Program-made: the position numbers and the translations under genes
Notes under the pieces: model-generated
What the model saw: only the letters and a program-made list of their open reading frames with translations
What the model was told of the DNA's origin: nothing
The model's database searches: none
Shown: piece after piece, positions 1 through 8,794 of the stretch
Layout of the letters: every line of letters starts with the position of its first letter
How positions within the stretch are numbered: position 1 is the stretch's first letter
Assembly (NCBI GenBank): GCA_014238965.1
Contig: JABAAC010000200.1
Span: 1 to 56,191, forward strand
Source of the DNA: Phycisphaerales bacterium
GTDB lineage: Bacteria > Planctomycetota > Phycisphaerae > Phycisphaerales > SM1A02
Length of the DNA: 56,191 nucleotides
Direction: 5' to 3'

Positions 1-1494
1 ACATTCGGTGAAGTGGGCGATGGTTCAGCTCGTCCCTTGGGCGACTGTGCTCCATTGCCTACGGGTGACTGTACTGTCAACGTCGAAGACGTCTTGGCCG
101 TCATTGGTGGCTTCGGTGCCGACTGCACGCCAGTCGATCCTACCGGTGGCTGCTGCATGTCCAACGGCGATTGCTCCACGTACACCGAAGCAGCCTGCAA
201 CTCAATGGGTGGCAGCTACCTCGGCGACGACAGCGATTGCTCCACATGCATCAACGGTGCTTGCTGCTATGGCGATGGCACCTGTGCTGAAGTCAACGAC
301 ACAGATTGCACCGGCACGTTCGTCGGTGGTTCCTGTGCTGATGCTGGCTGCGAGCCTGTGTCTGGCGCTTGCTGCGTTGACGGAGCAACCTGCATCGACG
401 ACCTCGATCAGGCTTCCTGCGATGCATTTGGCGGCACCATGATCGACGGCATGACTTGTGCCCAAGATCCTTGCGGCGTCAACAATGACGACTGTGGCAG
501 CGCCACTGATGTCATGACAGGCACGCATGCCTTTGACACGACCGATGCCACAGACAGTGGCTTTGGTGAGCCTGATGACAGCCAATGTGCTGGCACGTAT
601 CTGGACTGGACCGCCAGCCCAGACGTCTGGTTCAAGACCACCGCAGATAGCGACGGCCTTATGTCCGTTAGCTTGTGCGATGCAGCTTCCTACGACACCT
701 CCTTGGTGCTGTACGAAGGTGCTGACTGCAGCAGTCTCGTTCAGGTTGCCTGCAACGGCGACGCCACGGTCGAGACCGGATGTCAGGCGTACTACAGCGG
801 CATTTATGATCACCCGATCACAAATGGCAACACCTACTACATCCGCATCGGTGGATGGCAGGGTGCTACAGGTGCTGGCAACATGGACCTCAGCATTGTC
901 GGTGGCGACACTCAAGGTTCTTGCTGTGTTGCAGGTAGCTGCGTTGGCGAAAACACCTTTGGCGAGTGCGATGCACTTGGTGGCCTGTGGTTCAACGGTG
1001 GCACGTGTGCCGATACCGAGTGCCCCATGCCATACACCGCTGGCGCATGCGATGAAACGGAAGCCGCTCAAGGCTGCGTATGCTTCGTCGACGGCGATGA
1101 TGTTGAGACTGACTGCAATGGTGGTGCCAATAATGTGGTACCCACCTACACAGACCTGACGATTGGTTCGTCCATCTGTGGCACTTCTTCAGTGTGGCTC
1201 GATGGCCCCACTGGTGGTCAGTACCGTGACCTTGACTGGTGGCACAACGCTGCCCTCAACGGTGGTGGTATGTACCAATTCTCCATTGGCTCCGACCATG
1301 CAATGGTTTGCTTGGTGCTCAATGAAGCCACTGGCGTAGTTGACTACGCTGTGCAGAACCTCCCTGGCTTCATGGAAGCTGCGGACATTGATCTGCCAGC
1401 AGGTAGCTGGGCTGTGGTCAGTGGTTCCTCTGATTGGAACGTAGGCGTGTTCTGCGGTTCTGGTATGGAAACCTACACACTCGCAGTTGAGTGA
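1..1494 (+). CDS. Secreted dockerin-like / Cys-rich repeat protein, 5' partial
   Basis: The reading frame is open from base 1, so the N-terminus lies outside the window; 497 residues are visible. Residues 1-41 are the second half of a dockerin-like EF-hand module (GDC...VNVEDVLAVIGGFG). Cys-rich repeats of the type GACC..G.C......C...GG......C follow at about 47-154 and again near 305-340. Between them, at about 157-300, lies a PPC-like beta domain with the signatures DVWF and DTSLVLYEG. A beta-rich C-terminal domain completes the protein. This architecture is typical of exported Phycisphaerales proteins; no enzymatic residue is recognised. It is paralogous to the next gene and shares a 41-nt identical block with it. 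The function is unknown; surface display or matrix interaction is inferred. Confidence 0.85.
   Translation, partial: TFGEVGDGSARPLGDCAPLPTGDCTVNVEDVLAVIGGFGADCTPVDPTGGCCMSNGDCSTYTEAACNSMGGSYLGDDSDCSTCINGACCYGDGTCAEVNDTDCTGTFVGGSCADAGCEPVSGACCVDGATCIDDLDQASCDAFGGTMIDGMTCAQDPCGVNNDDCGSATDVMTGTHAFDTTDATDSGFGEPDDSQCAGTYLDWTASPDVWFKTTADSDGLMSVSLCDAASYDTSLVLYEGADCSSLVQVACNGDATVETGCQAYYSGIYDHPITNGNTYYIRIGGWQGATGAGNMDLSIVGGDTQGSCCVAGSCVGENTFGECDALGGLWFNGGTCADTECPMPYTAGACDETEAAQGCVCFVDGDDVETDCNGGANNVVPTYTDLTIGSSICGTSSVWLDGPTGGQYRDLDWWHNAALNGGGMYQFSIGSDHAMVCLVLNEATGVVDYAVQNLPGFMEAADIDLPAGSWAVVSGSSDWNVGVFCGSGMETYTLAVE
391..431 (+). repeat. 41-nt block identical to 2868-2908
   Basis: This block encodes part of a Cys-rich repeat (CIDDLDQASCDAFGG) and is identical base for base to 2868-2908 in the neighbouring paralogue. 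The surrounding sequence has diverged clearly more. Confidence 0.9.
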
Positions 1495-1515
1495 GTAGGC
1501 TGCCTTGACTTGACT

Positions 1516-1586
1516 CGGGCACTTGCCCGTGTCACGGACACTTCAATGTCCATTCCCCGCCCCCTGGCCATCTGGCCAGGGGGCGG
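1516..1586 (+). terminator. Triple stem-loop after the first gene, last one terminator-like
   Basis: Three hairpins follow the stop codon: 1516-1529 (6-bp stem), 1536-1551 (5-bp stem), and 1557-1586, a perfect 14-bp GC-rich stem with a 2-nt loop. A short TTCATT follows the last, so the T tract is weak. It most likely ends transcription of the first gene. Confidence 0.65.
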
Positions 1587-1763
1587 TTCATTGGGCGCCC
1601 CACCAGATGGCACTTTGCGATACCCCTGCCCCCAATCACACAGTTTGCAGATGCAGGAGGCCAATTGGACTGGTATACATACATAGGCTGGCGAGCCCAC
1701 AGGTGCCCAGGGGGCCATCTTGCAACTCGTCCAACGACCCGGATGCCACCAAAGCACTACCTC

Positions 1764-4040
1764 ATGCGCGCCGCAATTTACACATTTTCATGCCTACTAC
1801 CAGCAGCTCTCGCTGCCGGACAAGGCACCGTCTTACTGGACCAAATCGGGCCCGCGAATGCCAGTGCAATTATGCAAGGCGTCCTTCCGCAGAACCAAGA
1901 CTTCCTCAATGACGGCCAAATTCTGACCGACACGTTGGTGATTGAATCATTTGCCAACCCTGACGGCCTGCCCCTTGCACGAATCCAAACTGTGGTCGGC
2001 GGCATGGGCGGCTATGGCGGACTCGATGGCATTTCTGGCATGCACATCATGGTGTTCCAGACCCCAGAAGATGCCGAGCTGGGCACGCCGAATTTGATGC
2101 TCTTAGACGAGATTGTTGATGGTGTTCCCACGAGCGATCCCCACTGGCCCCTTGCAGGCAGTATGGATCTCGTCACTGTCTCGGGAGGGCCATGGGCCTG
2201 CCCCGCGGGCGATCTGTGGATTGCCGTCACACCGATCAACGAATTTCAAAGCAATGGCATTACGGCCCAGGGGCTTAGCACCATTGGCGACGCCGCGTGT
2301 GTGCAAGTGAACCCAAGTGGAACTGGCGGGTGGACTCGTCGAGACTTCACACTTGACGCCGCCATGTCGATTACCGCTGGACCATGCGCGCTGCCATTGC
2401 CTGAACTGTGCCCCGGCGACGTGGACCAAGACGGCTTTGTCATCATCCTGGACATTTTGGATGTGCTGCAGAACTGGGGCAGCACCACCGATGGCCTATC
2501 GCGCCCCATAGGCGACTGCGCACCACTGCCCTTTGGTGACTGCATCGTAGACGTCCAAGATCTACTCCAAGTGGTCTCTAACTTCGGCACTGATTGTCGA
2601 CCCCGCGGCGCGTGCTGCCTAGGCCTTGATGGCTGCATTGAGGATCTGATTGAATCTGAATGTGATGCCCAAGGTGGCAGCTGGACGGAGAACACGACCT
2701 GCGCTACCTGTGTCTACGGAGCGTGCTGCTGGGCTGACGAGACCTGCACCGAGATCTCAGAAAAGCAGTGCATTGGCGCGGGCGCCACATTCCAGGGACA
2801 AGGCATGCGCTGCAACGAAGTGCAATGCCCAGAGGCGACAATCGCGTGCTGCCTCGATCAAGAGATTTGCATCGACGACCTCGATCAGGCTTCCTGCGAT
2901 GCATTTGGTGGCAACATGATCGCAGGGATGACTTGTGCCCAAGAGCCTTGTGCCAACATCATCAATGACACCTGCACCCAAGCCTTTAACGCAGTGCTTG
3001 GCGCCAATTCCTTTGATTCAACAAGCGCCACCGACAGCGAATTTACAAATCCTGATGAGTCAATGTGCCCCAACACGTACCTGAATTGGAACGACTCTCG
3101 CGATGTATGGTTCCGCTACACAGCAACCCACGATGCACTGCTTGATATCAGCACATGTGATGCTGAGAGCTTTGATACATCGCTGGTCCTCTATCGAGGA
3201 ACAGATTGCAGCAATCTTGAACAAGTTGCATGCAATGGTGATGGCAATGGTGAAACAGGCTGTCAGTTTTACTGGTCTCGCATCGGCGACTTCCCTATCT
3301 ACGCCGGAGACGTCCTTTGGATACGCATTGGTGGCTACGAGAACGCTGGAGGCCCGGGCACGCTAACGCTCACTGAAAGCGGCGATCTTGATGCCGGGGC
3401 ATGCTGCGTTGATGGGTCCTGCATTGGCGAGTTGCTCGAAGTTCATTGTGTGTCCAAGGGCGGCTACTGGGTGGGCCCCTGGGCCTGCGATGACATCCTC
3501 TGTGGCGGGGCCAGCGGACCGTGCACCACCGGTGTTGGAGATGACCCAGTGCATCCAGATCTCGACTGGATTGCCGGTGTATCTGATACCACCGCAGATA
3601 TGGCCCGGGCGCAGCAGATCACAGCAACAACCATTTCAACTGTGCGCGTCTATGGACTCGCCATGCAATTTGATGGCGGTTGGGCCAGCTGCGATACCCC
3701 CGAATTTACATTCGATGTGCGTACGTGGATGGACGACGGCACCGGACAGCCAGGCACACTCTTGACCGACTTGCACGATATTGCAGCCAGTGGCCCATAC
3801 CCAGCAACGGTCTACCCAACTCCACTTGGCTACTTCACGATGCTTGGATGGGACATACCCATTAACGCCACCGCTGGCGACCACCGATGGCTCAGTGTGC
3901 AATCCAACAGTTCTGAATCGGACCCGTGCATGTTTCTCTGGATGTCCTCTACCGAGGAGGGCGGTGGCATATCGCTAATCGACGAGGGCGATGGCTGGCA
4001 AATCGAAACGTACGGTCTGAACTACTGCATTTCTGAGTGA
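1764..4040 (+). CDS. Secreted dockerin-like / Cys-rich repeat protein
   Basis: This protein of about 758 residues starts with a signal peptide (MRAAIYTF...LAAG). An N-terminal beta domain follows, then a dockerin-like pair of EF-hand repeats near residues 213-280 (GDVDQDG; DCIVDVQDLL). Next come Cys-rich repeats, a PPC-like domain with DVWF and DTSLVLYRG, another Cys-rich repeat and a C-terminal beta domain. The dockerin-like module is internal, not terminal. Other possible starts are ATG 1743 and TTG 1665. The TTG has a perfect AGGAGG at 1655-1660 but only 4 nt of spacing, and would put about 33 residues before the signal peptide. The 3' end overlaps the convergent gene by 19 bp. The protein is exported; its function is unknown. 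Confidence 0.85.
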   Translation: MRAAIYTFSCLLPAALAAGQGTVLLDQIGPANASAIMQGVLPQNQDFLNDGQILTDTLVIESFANPDGLPLARIQTVVGGMGGYGGLDGISGMHIMVFQTPEDAELGTPNLMLLDEIVDGVPTSDPHWPLAGSMDLVTVSGGPWACPAGDLWIAVTPINEFQSNGITAQGLSTIGDAACVQVNPSGTGGWTRRDFTLDAAMSITAGPCALPLPELCPGDVDQDGFVIILDILDVLQNWGSTTDGLSRPIGDCAPLPFGDCIVDVQDLLQVVSNFGTDCRPRGACCLGLDGCIEDLIESECDAQGGSWTENTTCATCVYGACCWADETCTEISEKQCIGAGATFQGQGMRCNEVQCPEATIACCLDQEICIDDLDQASCDAFGGNMIAGMTCAQEPCANIINDTCTQAFNAVLGANSFDSTSATDSEFTNPDESMCPNTYLNWNDSRDVWFRYTATHDALLDISTCDAESFDTSLVLYRGTDCSNLEQVACNGDGNGETGCQFYWSRIGDFPIYAGDVLWIRIGGYENAGGPGTLTLTESGDLDAGACCVDGSCIGELLEVHCVSKGGYWVGPWACDDILCGGASGPCTTGVGDDPVHPDLDWIAGVSDTTADMARAQQITATTISTVRVYGLAMQFDGGWASCDTPEFTFDVRTWMDDGTGQPGTLLTDLHDIAASGPYPATVYPTPLGYFTMLGWDIPINATAGDHRWLSVQSNSSESDPCMFLWMSSTEEGGGISLIDEGDGWQIETYGLNYCISE
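2868..2908 (+). repeat. 41-nt block identical to 391-431
   Basis: This is the second copy of the block shared by the two dockerin-like paralogues. It lies in the equivalent Cys-rich repeat and suggests recent gene conversion or duplication. Confidence 0.9.
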
Positions 4041-5872
4041 CGCTCGATCGTCAACAGACGATCGATGCCCGAGACATCGACGTGCTGTAGCGTGCCATCG
4101 GGCCATTGAACGGTTAATGAGGCGACTACATCTGACTCGCCAAGCCCAAACGTCACGGGCAGTTCAACCTGCGACAAGTACGACCGTGTCGGCTGCACCT
4201 GACGACGCTGTGTAACGCCCTTGGCCGTCAATTCAATCCACGCACCAAGTCCATTAACGTTATCGCTAGTGGAATCATGCAATGCAACCCGAAGCCAATG
4301 ATGCCCTGTTTGCTGATCGTTTCGCAACAAAAGCGGTCGTGCCCCTGGCTGCGTAATGAGCACATCAAGATCCCCGTCGCCATCAATGTCGGCATACGTG
4401 GCGCCGCGCCCAACCATCGGCGTTGAGAGATCACCGGTCATGGCAGGTGGAACGATCTCAAATCCGGTCGCGCGGTTCGTGCCCGCGTTCCAGAACAACT
4501 GCGCAGGCTGCCTGTACGACTGGCTCGGCTGCACTTGACTAATTTCAGCTTCCAAATGGCCGTTGGTTTGAAAGAGATCCAAACGGCCATCGAGGTCGTA
4601 GTCGAATAAGAAGAGTCCAAACGACAGCTGAGGACGAGTGGGCGCACCGATACCTTCAACCATGGCCTCGTCGCTGAAAAACTCACCGTTGCCGCCGTCC
4701 ACATAAAGCCCTGTCATCTCATTGGCAAAGTTACCGATGCCAACCCCGAGTGAAGCATCGTTGCGGTAGTGCCCAATGTCGATACCCATTGCCCCGGTAG
4801 ACATGCCTTGAGCGTCGTAGGCGATTCCAGCAAACTCGCCCTCCTCATCAAAGGTGCCATCGCCATGGTTTCGAAAAAGGAAGTTCCGTGTCGTGTCATT
4901 CGCAACGATGAAGTCGATATCGCCATCGTGGTCAATATCCGCCGGTGCAACTGCAAGCGCCTTGCCAACAGGCACCCCCGTGGCGGGGTTGGAGACAAGC
5001 ACCCCCGCCGTGGCTGACACATCGGTGAATATCCCTTCACCATCATTGCGATACAGCTTGCTGTGCGTCCCGGCGTACTGCTTAGGCGGGCCGTATGCCC
5101 GATCGGTTCCATTGAGCGTAAATGCAAGGGCGATGTCCACCTCGCGGGACCACTGCACATAGGTGGGCACGAATAAATCGAGGTCGCCATCGCCGTCTAC
5201 ATCTGCGAATGCTGGCGATGTGGCCCAGTCATCTTCACCGGCAACACCGGCATCCGCCGTTACATCTTCAAAGCCCGCTCCAGTGTTGGCCAACAACCTG
5301 CTGCCGTGCAGGCCGGCAATGAATACATCAACATCTCCGTCTGCATCCATATCCCCGCACGCAAGGCCGGTCCCATACATGGGCGGGCCAAGATCCCATC
5401 CACTCTCCGTGAATACCCCGGCACCATTGTTCAGCAGCAGAATGCTTCTGGCAGTGCTCGCGGGGGAGACACTAGGCCACGATGCTGCGTTGACAAGTAA
5501 GACATCCTGATCGCCATCGCCATCAGCGTCGAAGAATGCAGCGCCGGACCCCATGGTTTCAGGCAGCAACTTGTCACCCTGTGCGCCGTTGACGTGCACG
5601 AAGTCAATGCCTGACTCGATGGTGATGTCAGCAAATGGCACGGATGGCAAAATGGCCGCGTCAGCAACAAGTGGCTCGGGCGCATCAGTGCGTTTGTCTT
5701 TGACAACGTCTTGTGTCTGACCATTGAACATGACAACACCGATACCAAGCCCCACAAGCACGCTTACGATCAGTATCCCGATCAGACTTCGACGAAACGC
5801 CACGGTAATGGCCTCATCATCACCACCTTCGGGGACCTCGCGTTGACCCGAATCGTTGGGCGACTCCATCAC
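4022..5872 (-). CDS. FG-GAP/VCBS repeat protein with ASPIC/UnbV domain (CRTAC1-like)
   Basis: This 616-residue protein has one membrane helix near residues 29-49 and then repeated D.DGDGD..L FG-GAP/VCBS blades, which bind Ca2+ in related beta-propellers. The C-terminal ASPIC/UnbV domain includes GLGAWIEL and VQWPDGT. The anchored propeller should face the periplasm. The start is GTG 5872: its GTGA overlaps the stop of the upstream cytochrome gene, and a GAGG lies 8 nt before it. ATG 5869 is the alternative. It is the last gene of the minus-strand unit that carries the multihaem cytochrome. The molecular role of ASPIC/UnbV proteins in bacteria is not established. Confidence 0.88.
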   Translation of the reverse strand: MMESPNDSGQREVPEGGDDEAITVAFRRSLIGILIVSVLVGLGIGVVMFNGQTQDVVKDKRTDAPEPLVADAAILPSVPFADITIESGIDFVHVNGAQGDKLLPETMGSGAAFFDADGDGDQDVLLVNAASWPSVSPASTARSILLLNNGAGVFTESGWDLGPPMYGTGLACGDMDADGDVDVFIAGLHGSRLLANTGAGFEDVTADAGVAGEDDWATSPAFADVDGDGDLDLFVPTYVQWSREVDIALAFTLNGTDRAYGPPKQYAGTHSKLYRNDGEGIFTDVSATAGVLVSNPATGVPVGKALAVAPADIDHDGDIDFIVANDTTRNFLFRNHGDGTFDEEGEFAGIAYDAQGMSTGAMGIDIGHYRNDASLGVGIGNFANEMTGLYVDGGNGEFFSDEAMVEGIGAPTRPQLSFGLFLFDYDLDGRLDLFQTNGHLEAEISQVQPSQSYRQPAQLFWNAGTNRATGFEIVPPAMTGDLSTPMVGRGATYADIDGDGDLDVLITQPGARPLLLRNDQQTGHHWLRVALHDSTSDNVNGLGAWIELTAKGVTQRRQVQPTRSYLSQVELPVTFGLGESDVVASLTVQWPDGTLQHVDVSGIDRLLTIERHSEMQ

Positions 5873-8676
5873 GGCGATGACCTCGTATCGGGAGACAAGT
5901 CGTAGATGGTCACAGCCTCAGCCGCACGGTTCGCAGCGGGGTAACGACGCCTCGCCTCAGCAACCGCTCGATCACGCGCGTTGTCATCCACCTTGTAGGT
6001 GCCATGCAATTGCTGATGTTTGGCTGCATCTTCTGACGCTCCCATATCCCGGTACACCAGTGACAAGCCCCAATGCGATTGAGCGTTCTCAGGATCAAGT
6101 GCCAAGGCCTCGAGATACACATCTCGAGCCTCATGAAGCAACTCCTGACGGTCGGTGGCCTTTCCTTGGCCTCGCTCACGCCTTGCTCGCTGATACAGCG
6201 TGGATGCGAGTTCGTTGAGCACGCGCCAATCCTCACTGAAATCAAAGCCACGCCCAGCAGCCTGTTTAAAACCGCCCTCGATAATCTGTCGGTACTTATC
6301 AATCGCCTCATCGAGCCGACCATTCTGACGATCCACCTGCCCGCCAAACCAAAGGAGATGCCATTGCCGCGCAGCGGGATCGTGCATCGCGGCCGCCCTA
6401 GCCAGTGCTGCGGGCGCTGCTTGTGCCACCTGGCCATCTTTGAGGTACACCCGCGCGAGGTTGATAGCCCCATCTGGTCGGCCTAGGTCCTCGACGCGCG
6501 AGAATGCTGCCTCTGCACCACGCAATTCGCCCTGCCCCCCCTTTCGCAACAACCCAATGCCATAGTCGTTCCACCGAACCCACTGAGGCACTGCTGTGTC
6601 TGGACTAGGATCGACAGGCGTGCCCCCAATGACCGGCAATGTAATGGTGTCACGAGCAAGTTCCGTGATAGGCAGGCTATTCACCCATGACGCGTCGCCA
6701 TGCACGAGCCGCATGTATTCCGTGTCAAACTTTCGGTAGTTCAGCCGGGCATCGATGGTGACGGGGCCGCTGCATGCCTCAGGCACTGTAAAGCGATAGT
6801 GCACGACATCGGCTGCCCCCGGTGGAATTTGATGGTTGTACAGCGACGTAAAGATGTCCTGGGCATTTCGTCGGTTGATACGGTTCCCGTCTCGGTCAAT
6901 GACAAACGAGTTGACAAAGTGCGACCACGGATCAACTTCGCCCGCATCGTTTCGATGGCCACTGCGACCAATGGTTTCACCGTCGCAAGTCACCGTCACC
7001 TCAAGCCATACTTCGTTTGAATCGGCAGTGCCCTGCGTAAAGACATGCCCCATCTTCACTGTACGAATAACCGTATCCAGCAGATACGTCCCACCTGGCA
7101 CCAGTTGCGGCATGGCCAAATCCAGTGGCGCGATAACGTCGTGGGCAAGTTCGCCCCCATCGTGGATTGCAAACAAATCTAAACGCATCACACCTTCAAG
7201 AAAGGCCTTGTGTTTGGCGATTGCTTCCTCGGATCGTGGCATGACGACCATTGTCGGGATGGCAGTGTTCGCCGATGGGAACATGTGGTCATGAACTGTT
7301 CGCTCACCTGATTCGTCACGTACCTGAGCACCAAAGTCCGTTGATGCCATCAACGGCATGTGACACGTGTTGCAATTTGTCTCCGCAACTGGCGGGTAAT
7401 AAAAGCTGGTGATGCCATGACCTGATACGCCCGAAAGCCGGAAAGCGTCTTGATGATTCTGCCCACGAAGCCATTTGTACTGATTCAGTGCCTCTGGAAG
7501 ATGCACCTTGTGGCACGCCCCGCAGAACAGTTCCGTTTGATGCAGCGGCTTGAGAAATGTCTTCTTGTGGAACTCGGGCTTAGCCAGCACCAGTTGGCGA
7601 TTGATCCACTGAAGTGTCGGATCATCACTGAAGGCAAAGGGATAGTGGGCCGGCTCATCAATGGTGTAATCCGCATTGCCTCGTGGTGAGTTTATGTGTG
7701 AAATTGCGTGGCACACCGTGCATGTCACACCCGCTGCTGCGGTTGGGTCGTTGTCCATGTCGTAGTTTGGATCATTGAATGCACCACTGAAGAATGGGAC
7801 GGGATCATGGCAGCCTGCGCAGAATCGACTTGCATTTACCGTGCCATCCATGGCCATGGCGGCTTCACGCGTCTCCTTCACGGAGAATAAATAGGCTGGG
7901 TTGTTAAAGGATGAGAACTTGTGCACCGAGTGCATCCACGAATCATGGATGTCGGCATGACACTGCAGGCAGTACTCGTCGTTTTGCAGTACTTCAGCTG
8001 GAATGAAGTCGCCCGTAACAGTTCTGGCCAACGATGGGGAAAAGTACTGGTCACCCTCTGGATTGCCCGCGGTATTCCACTGGCGTGGATCTTGGCTTTG
8101 CATCACGATCATCACCATCGCAAATGCACCAGCAACCAGCGCCCACATGCCGCCAACTCGCCATCGAATCGGCGTGCCTACCAAACGATGGATCAGAAAC
8201 AGCCACACGGCGATGAGCGGCGTCAACACGTGCGCCCACCAAAACATGCTGCGCGCAACGGGATTACGAAGATCCAAGATGCCATCGATACGCATCAGCA
8301 CGATACCTGTCACCAAGACCGCTACTGCAGTGATGAATAAGCCGTAGCCAACGCGGGCCGCCCGTCGATTGGGATGCCTTCGCCCCTTGGCCATGTGGAG
8401 GAAGCCGAAGATCACCATTGGCCCAATGAGCACTAGGCCAAGCACCAAATGGGCCATGAACATGACCAGATAGAACCAATTCTCATGTGTCTGGCCCGTT
8501 GCCAAGCCAAGCACGCGGATGCCAACCAGATACACGGAGTTGACGACCAACAGGGCCACGAGGGCAAACACCACAGCGAGTAACCGTGCAAGCCTTGGTG
8601 GGAGCACTGGATCGGGCCGCCTGCGCGGGCCAGTTGCGTTCGTGGGCATGTGTGGTTGGAGGTTTCTGTCAGTCAT
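5869..8676 (-). CDS. Membrane-anchored five-haem cytochrome c with C-terminal TPRs
   Basis: This 935-residue protein has about five membrane helices (near 31-55, 68-94, 110-130, 145-163 and 176-193). Several contain histidines, so a b-type haem anchor is possible. A large exported part then carries five CxxCH sites (CLQCH, CAGCH, CTVCH, CGACH, CNTCH), starting at residue 236. A beta-rich stretch and C-terminal TPR helices follow. It should pass electrons between the quinone pool and a periplasmic or surface partner; partner and direction are unknown. No SD precedes ATG 8676. The gene is translationally coupled (GTGA) to the downstream FG-GAP protein, and 118 bp separate it from the upstream ASPIC/UnbV gene. 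Confidence 0.88.
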   Translation of the reverse strand: MTDRNLQPHMPTNATGPRRRPDPVLPPRLARLLAVVFALVALLVVNSVYLVGIRVLGLATGQTHENWFYLVMFMAHLVLGLVLIGPMVIFGFLHMAKGRRHPNRRAARVGYGLFITAVAVLVTGIVLMRIDGILDLRNPVARSMFWWAHVLTPLIAVWLFLIHRLVGTPIRWRVGGMWALVAGAFAMVMIVMQSQDPRQWNTAGNPEGDQYFSPSLARTVTGDFIPAEVLQNDEYCLQCHADIHDSWMHSVHKFSSFNNPAYLFSVKETREAAMAMDGTVNASRFCAGCHDPVPFFSGAFNDPNYDMDNDPTAAAGVTCTVCHAISHINSPRGNADYTIDEPAHYPFAFSDDPTLQWINRQLVLAKPEFHKKTFLKPLHQTELFCGACHKVHLPEALNQYKWLRGQNHQDAFRLSGVSGHGITSFYYPPVAETNCNTCHMPLMASTDFGAQVRDESGERTVHDHMFPSANTAIPTMVVMPRSEEAIAKHKAFLEGVMRLDLFAIHDGGELAHDVIAPLDLAMPQLVPGGTYLLDTVIRTVKMGHVFTQGTADSNEVWLEVTVTCDGETIGRSGHRNDAGEVDPWSHFVNSFVIDRDGNRINRRNAQDIFTSLYNHQIPPGAADVVHYRFTVPEACSGPVTIDARLNYRKFDTEYMRLVHGDASWVNSLPITELARDTITLPVIGGTPVDPSPDTAVPQWVRWNDYGIGLLRKGGQGELRGAEAAFSRVEDLGRPDGAINLARVYLKDGQVAQAAPAALARAAAMHDPAARQWHLLWFGGQVDRQNGRLDEAIDKYRQIIEGGFKQAAGRGFDFSEDWRVLNELASTLYQRARRERGQGKATDRQELLHEARDVYLEALALDPENAQSHWGLSLVYRDMGASEDAAKHQQLHGTYKVDDNARDRAVAEARRRYPAANRAAEAVTIYDLSPDTRSSP

Positions 8677-8794
8677 CGATTCATCGCCGTATGCGTGCGC
8701 CCTTCAGGGCCCAGTGTCCAAGTTGCATGAGGAATGTCGACGAATCAATGCTCTCAAAGCCGCACTTTCTCGCAGGAACCTTTCACGAGCGACC

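Noticed and set aside
202-1071. Long minus-strand open frame opposite the first gene
   Set aside because: It is a shadow caused by biased codon use; the plus frame has clear domains and the antisense product has no recognisable features.
1-4040. Cys-rich repeats as a DNA repeat array or CRISPR-like element
   Set aside because: The repetition is at protein level with varied codons, apart from the single 41-nt block; there is no regular DNA spacer-repeat structure.
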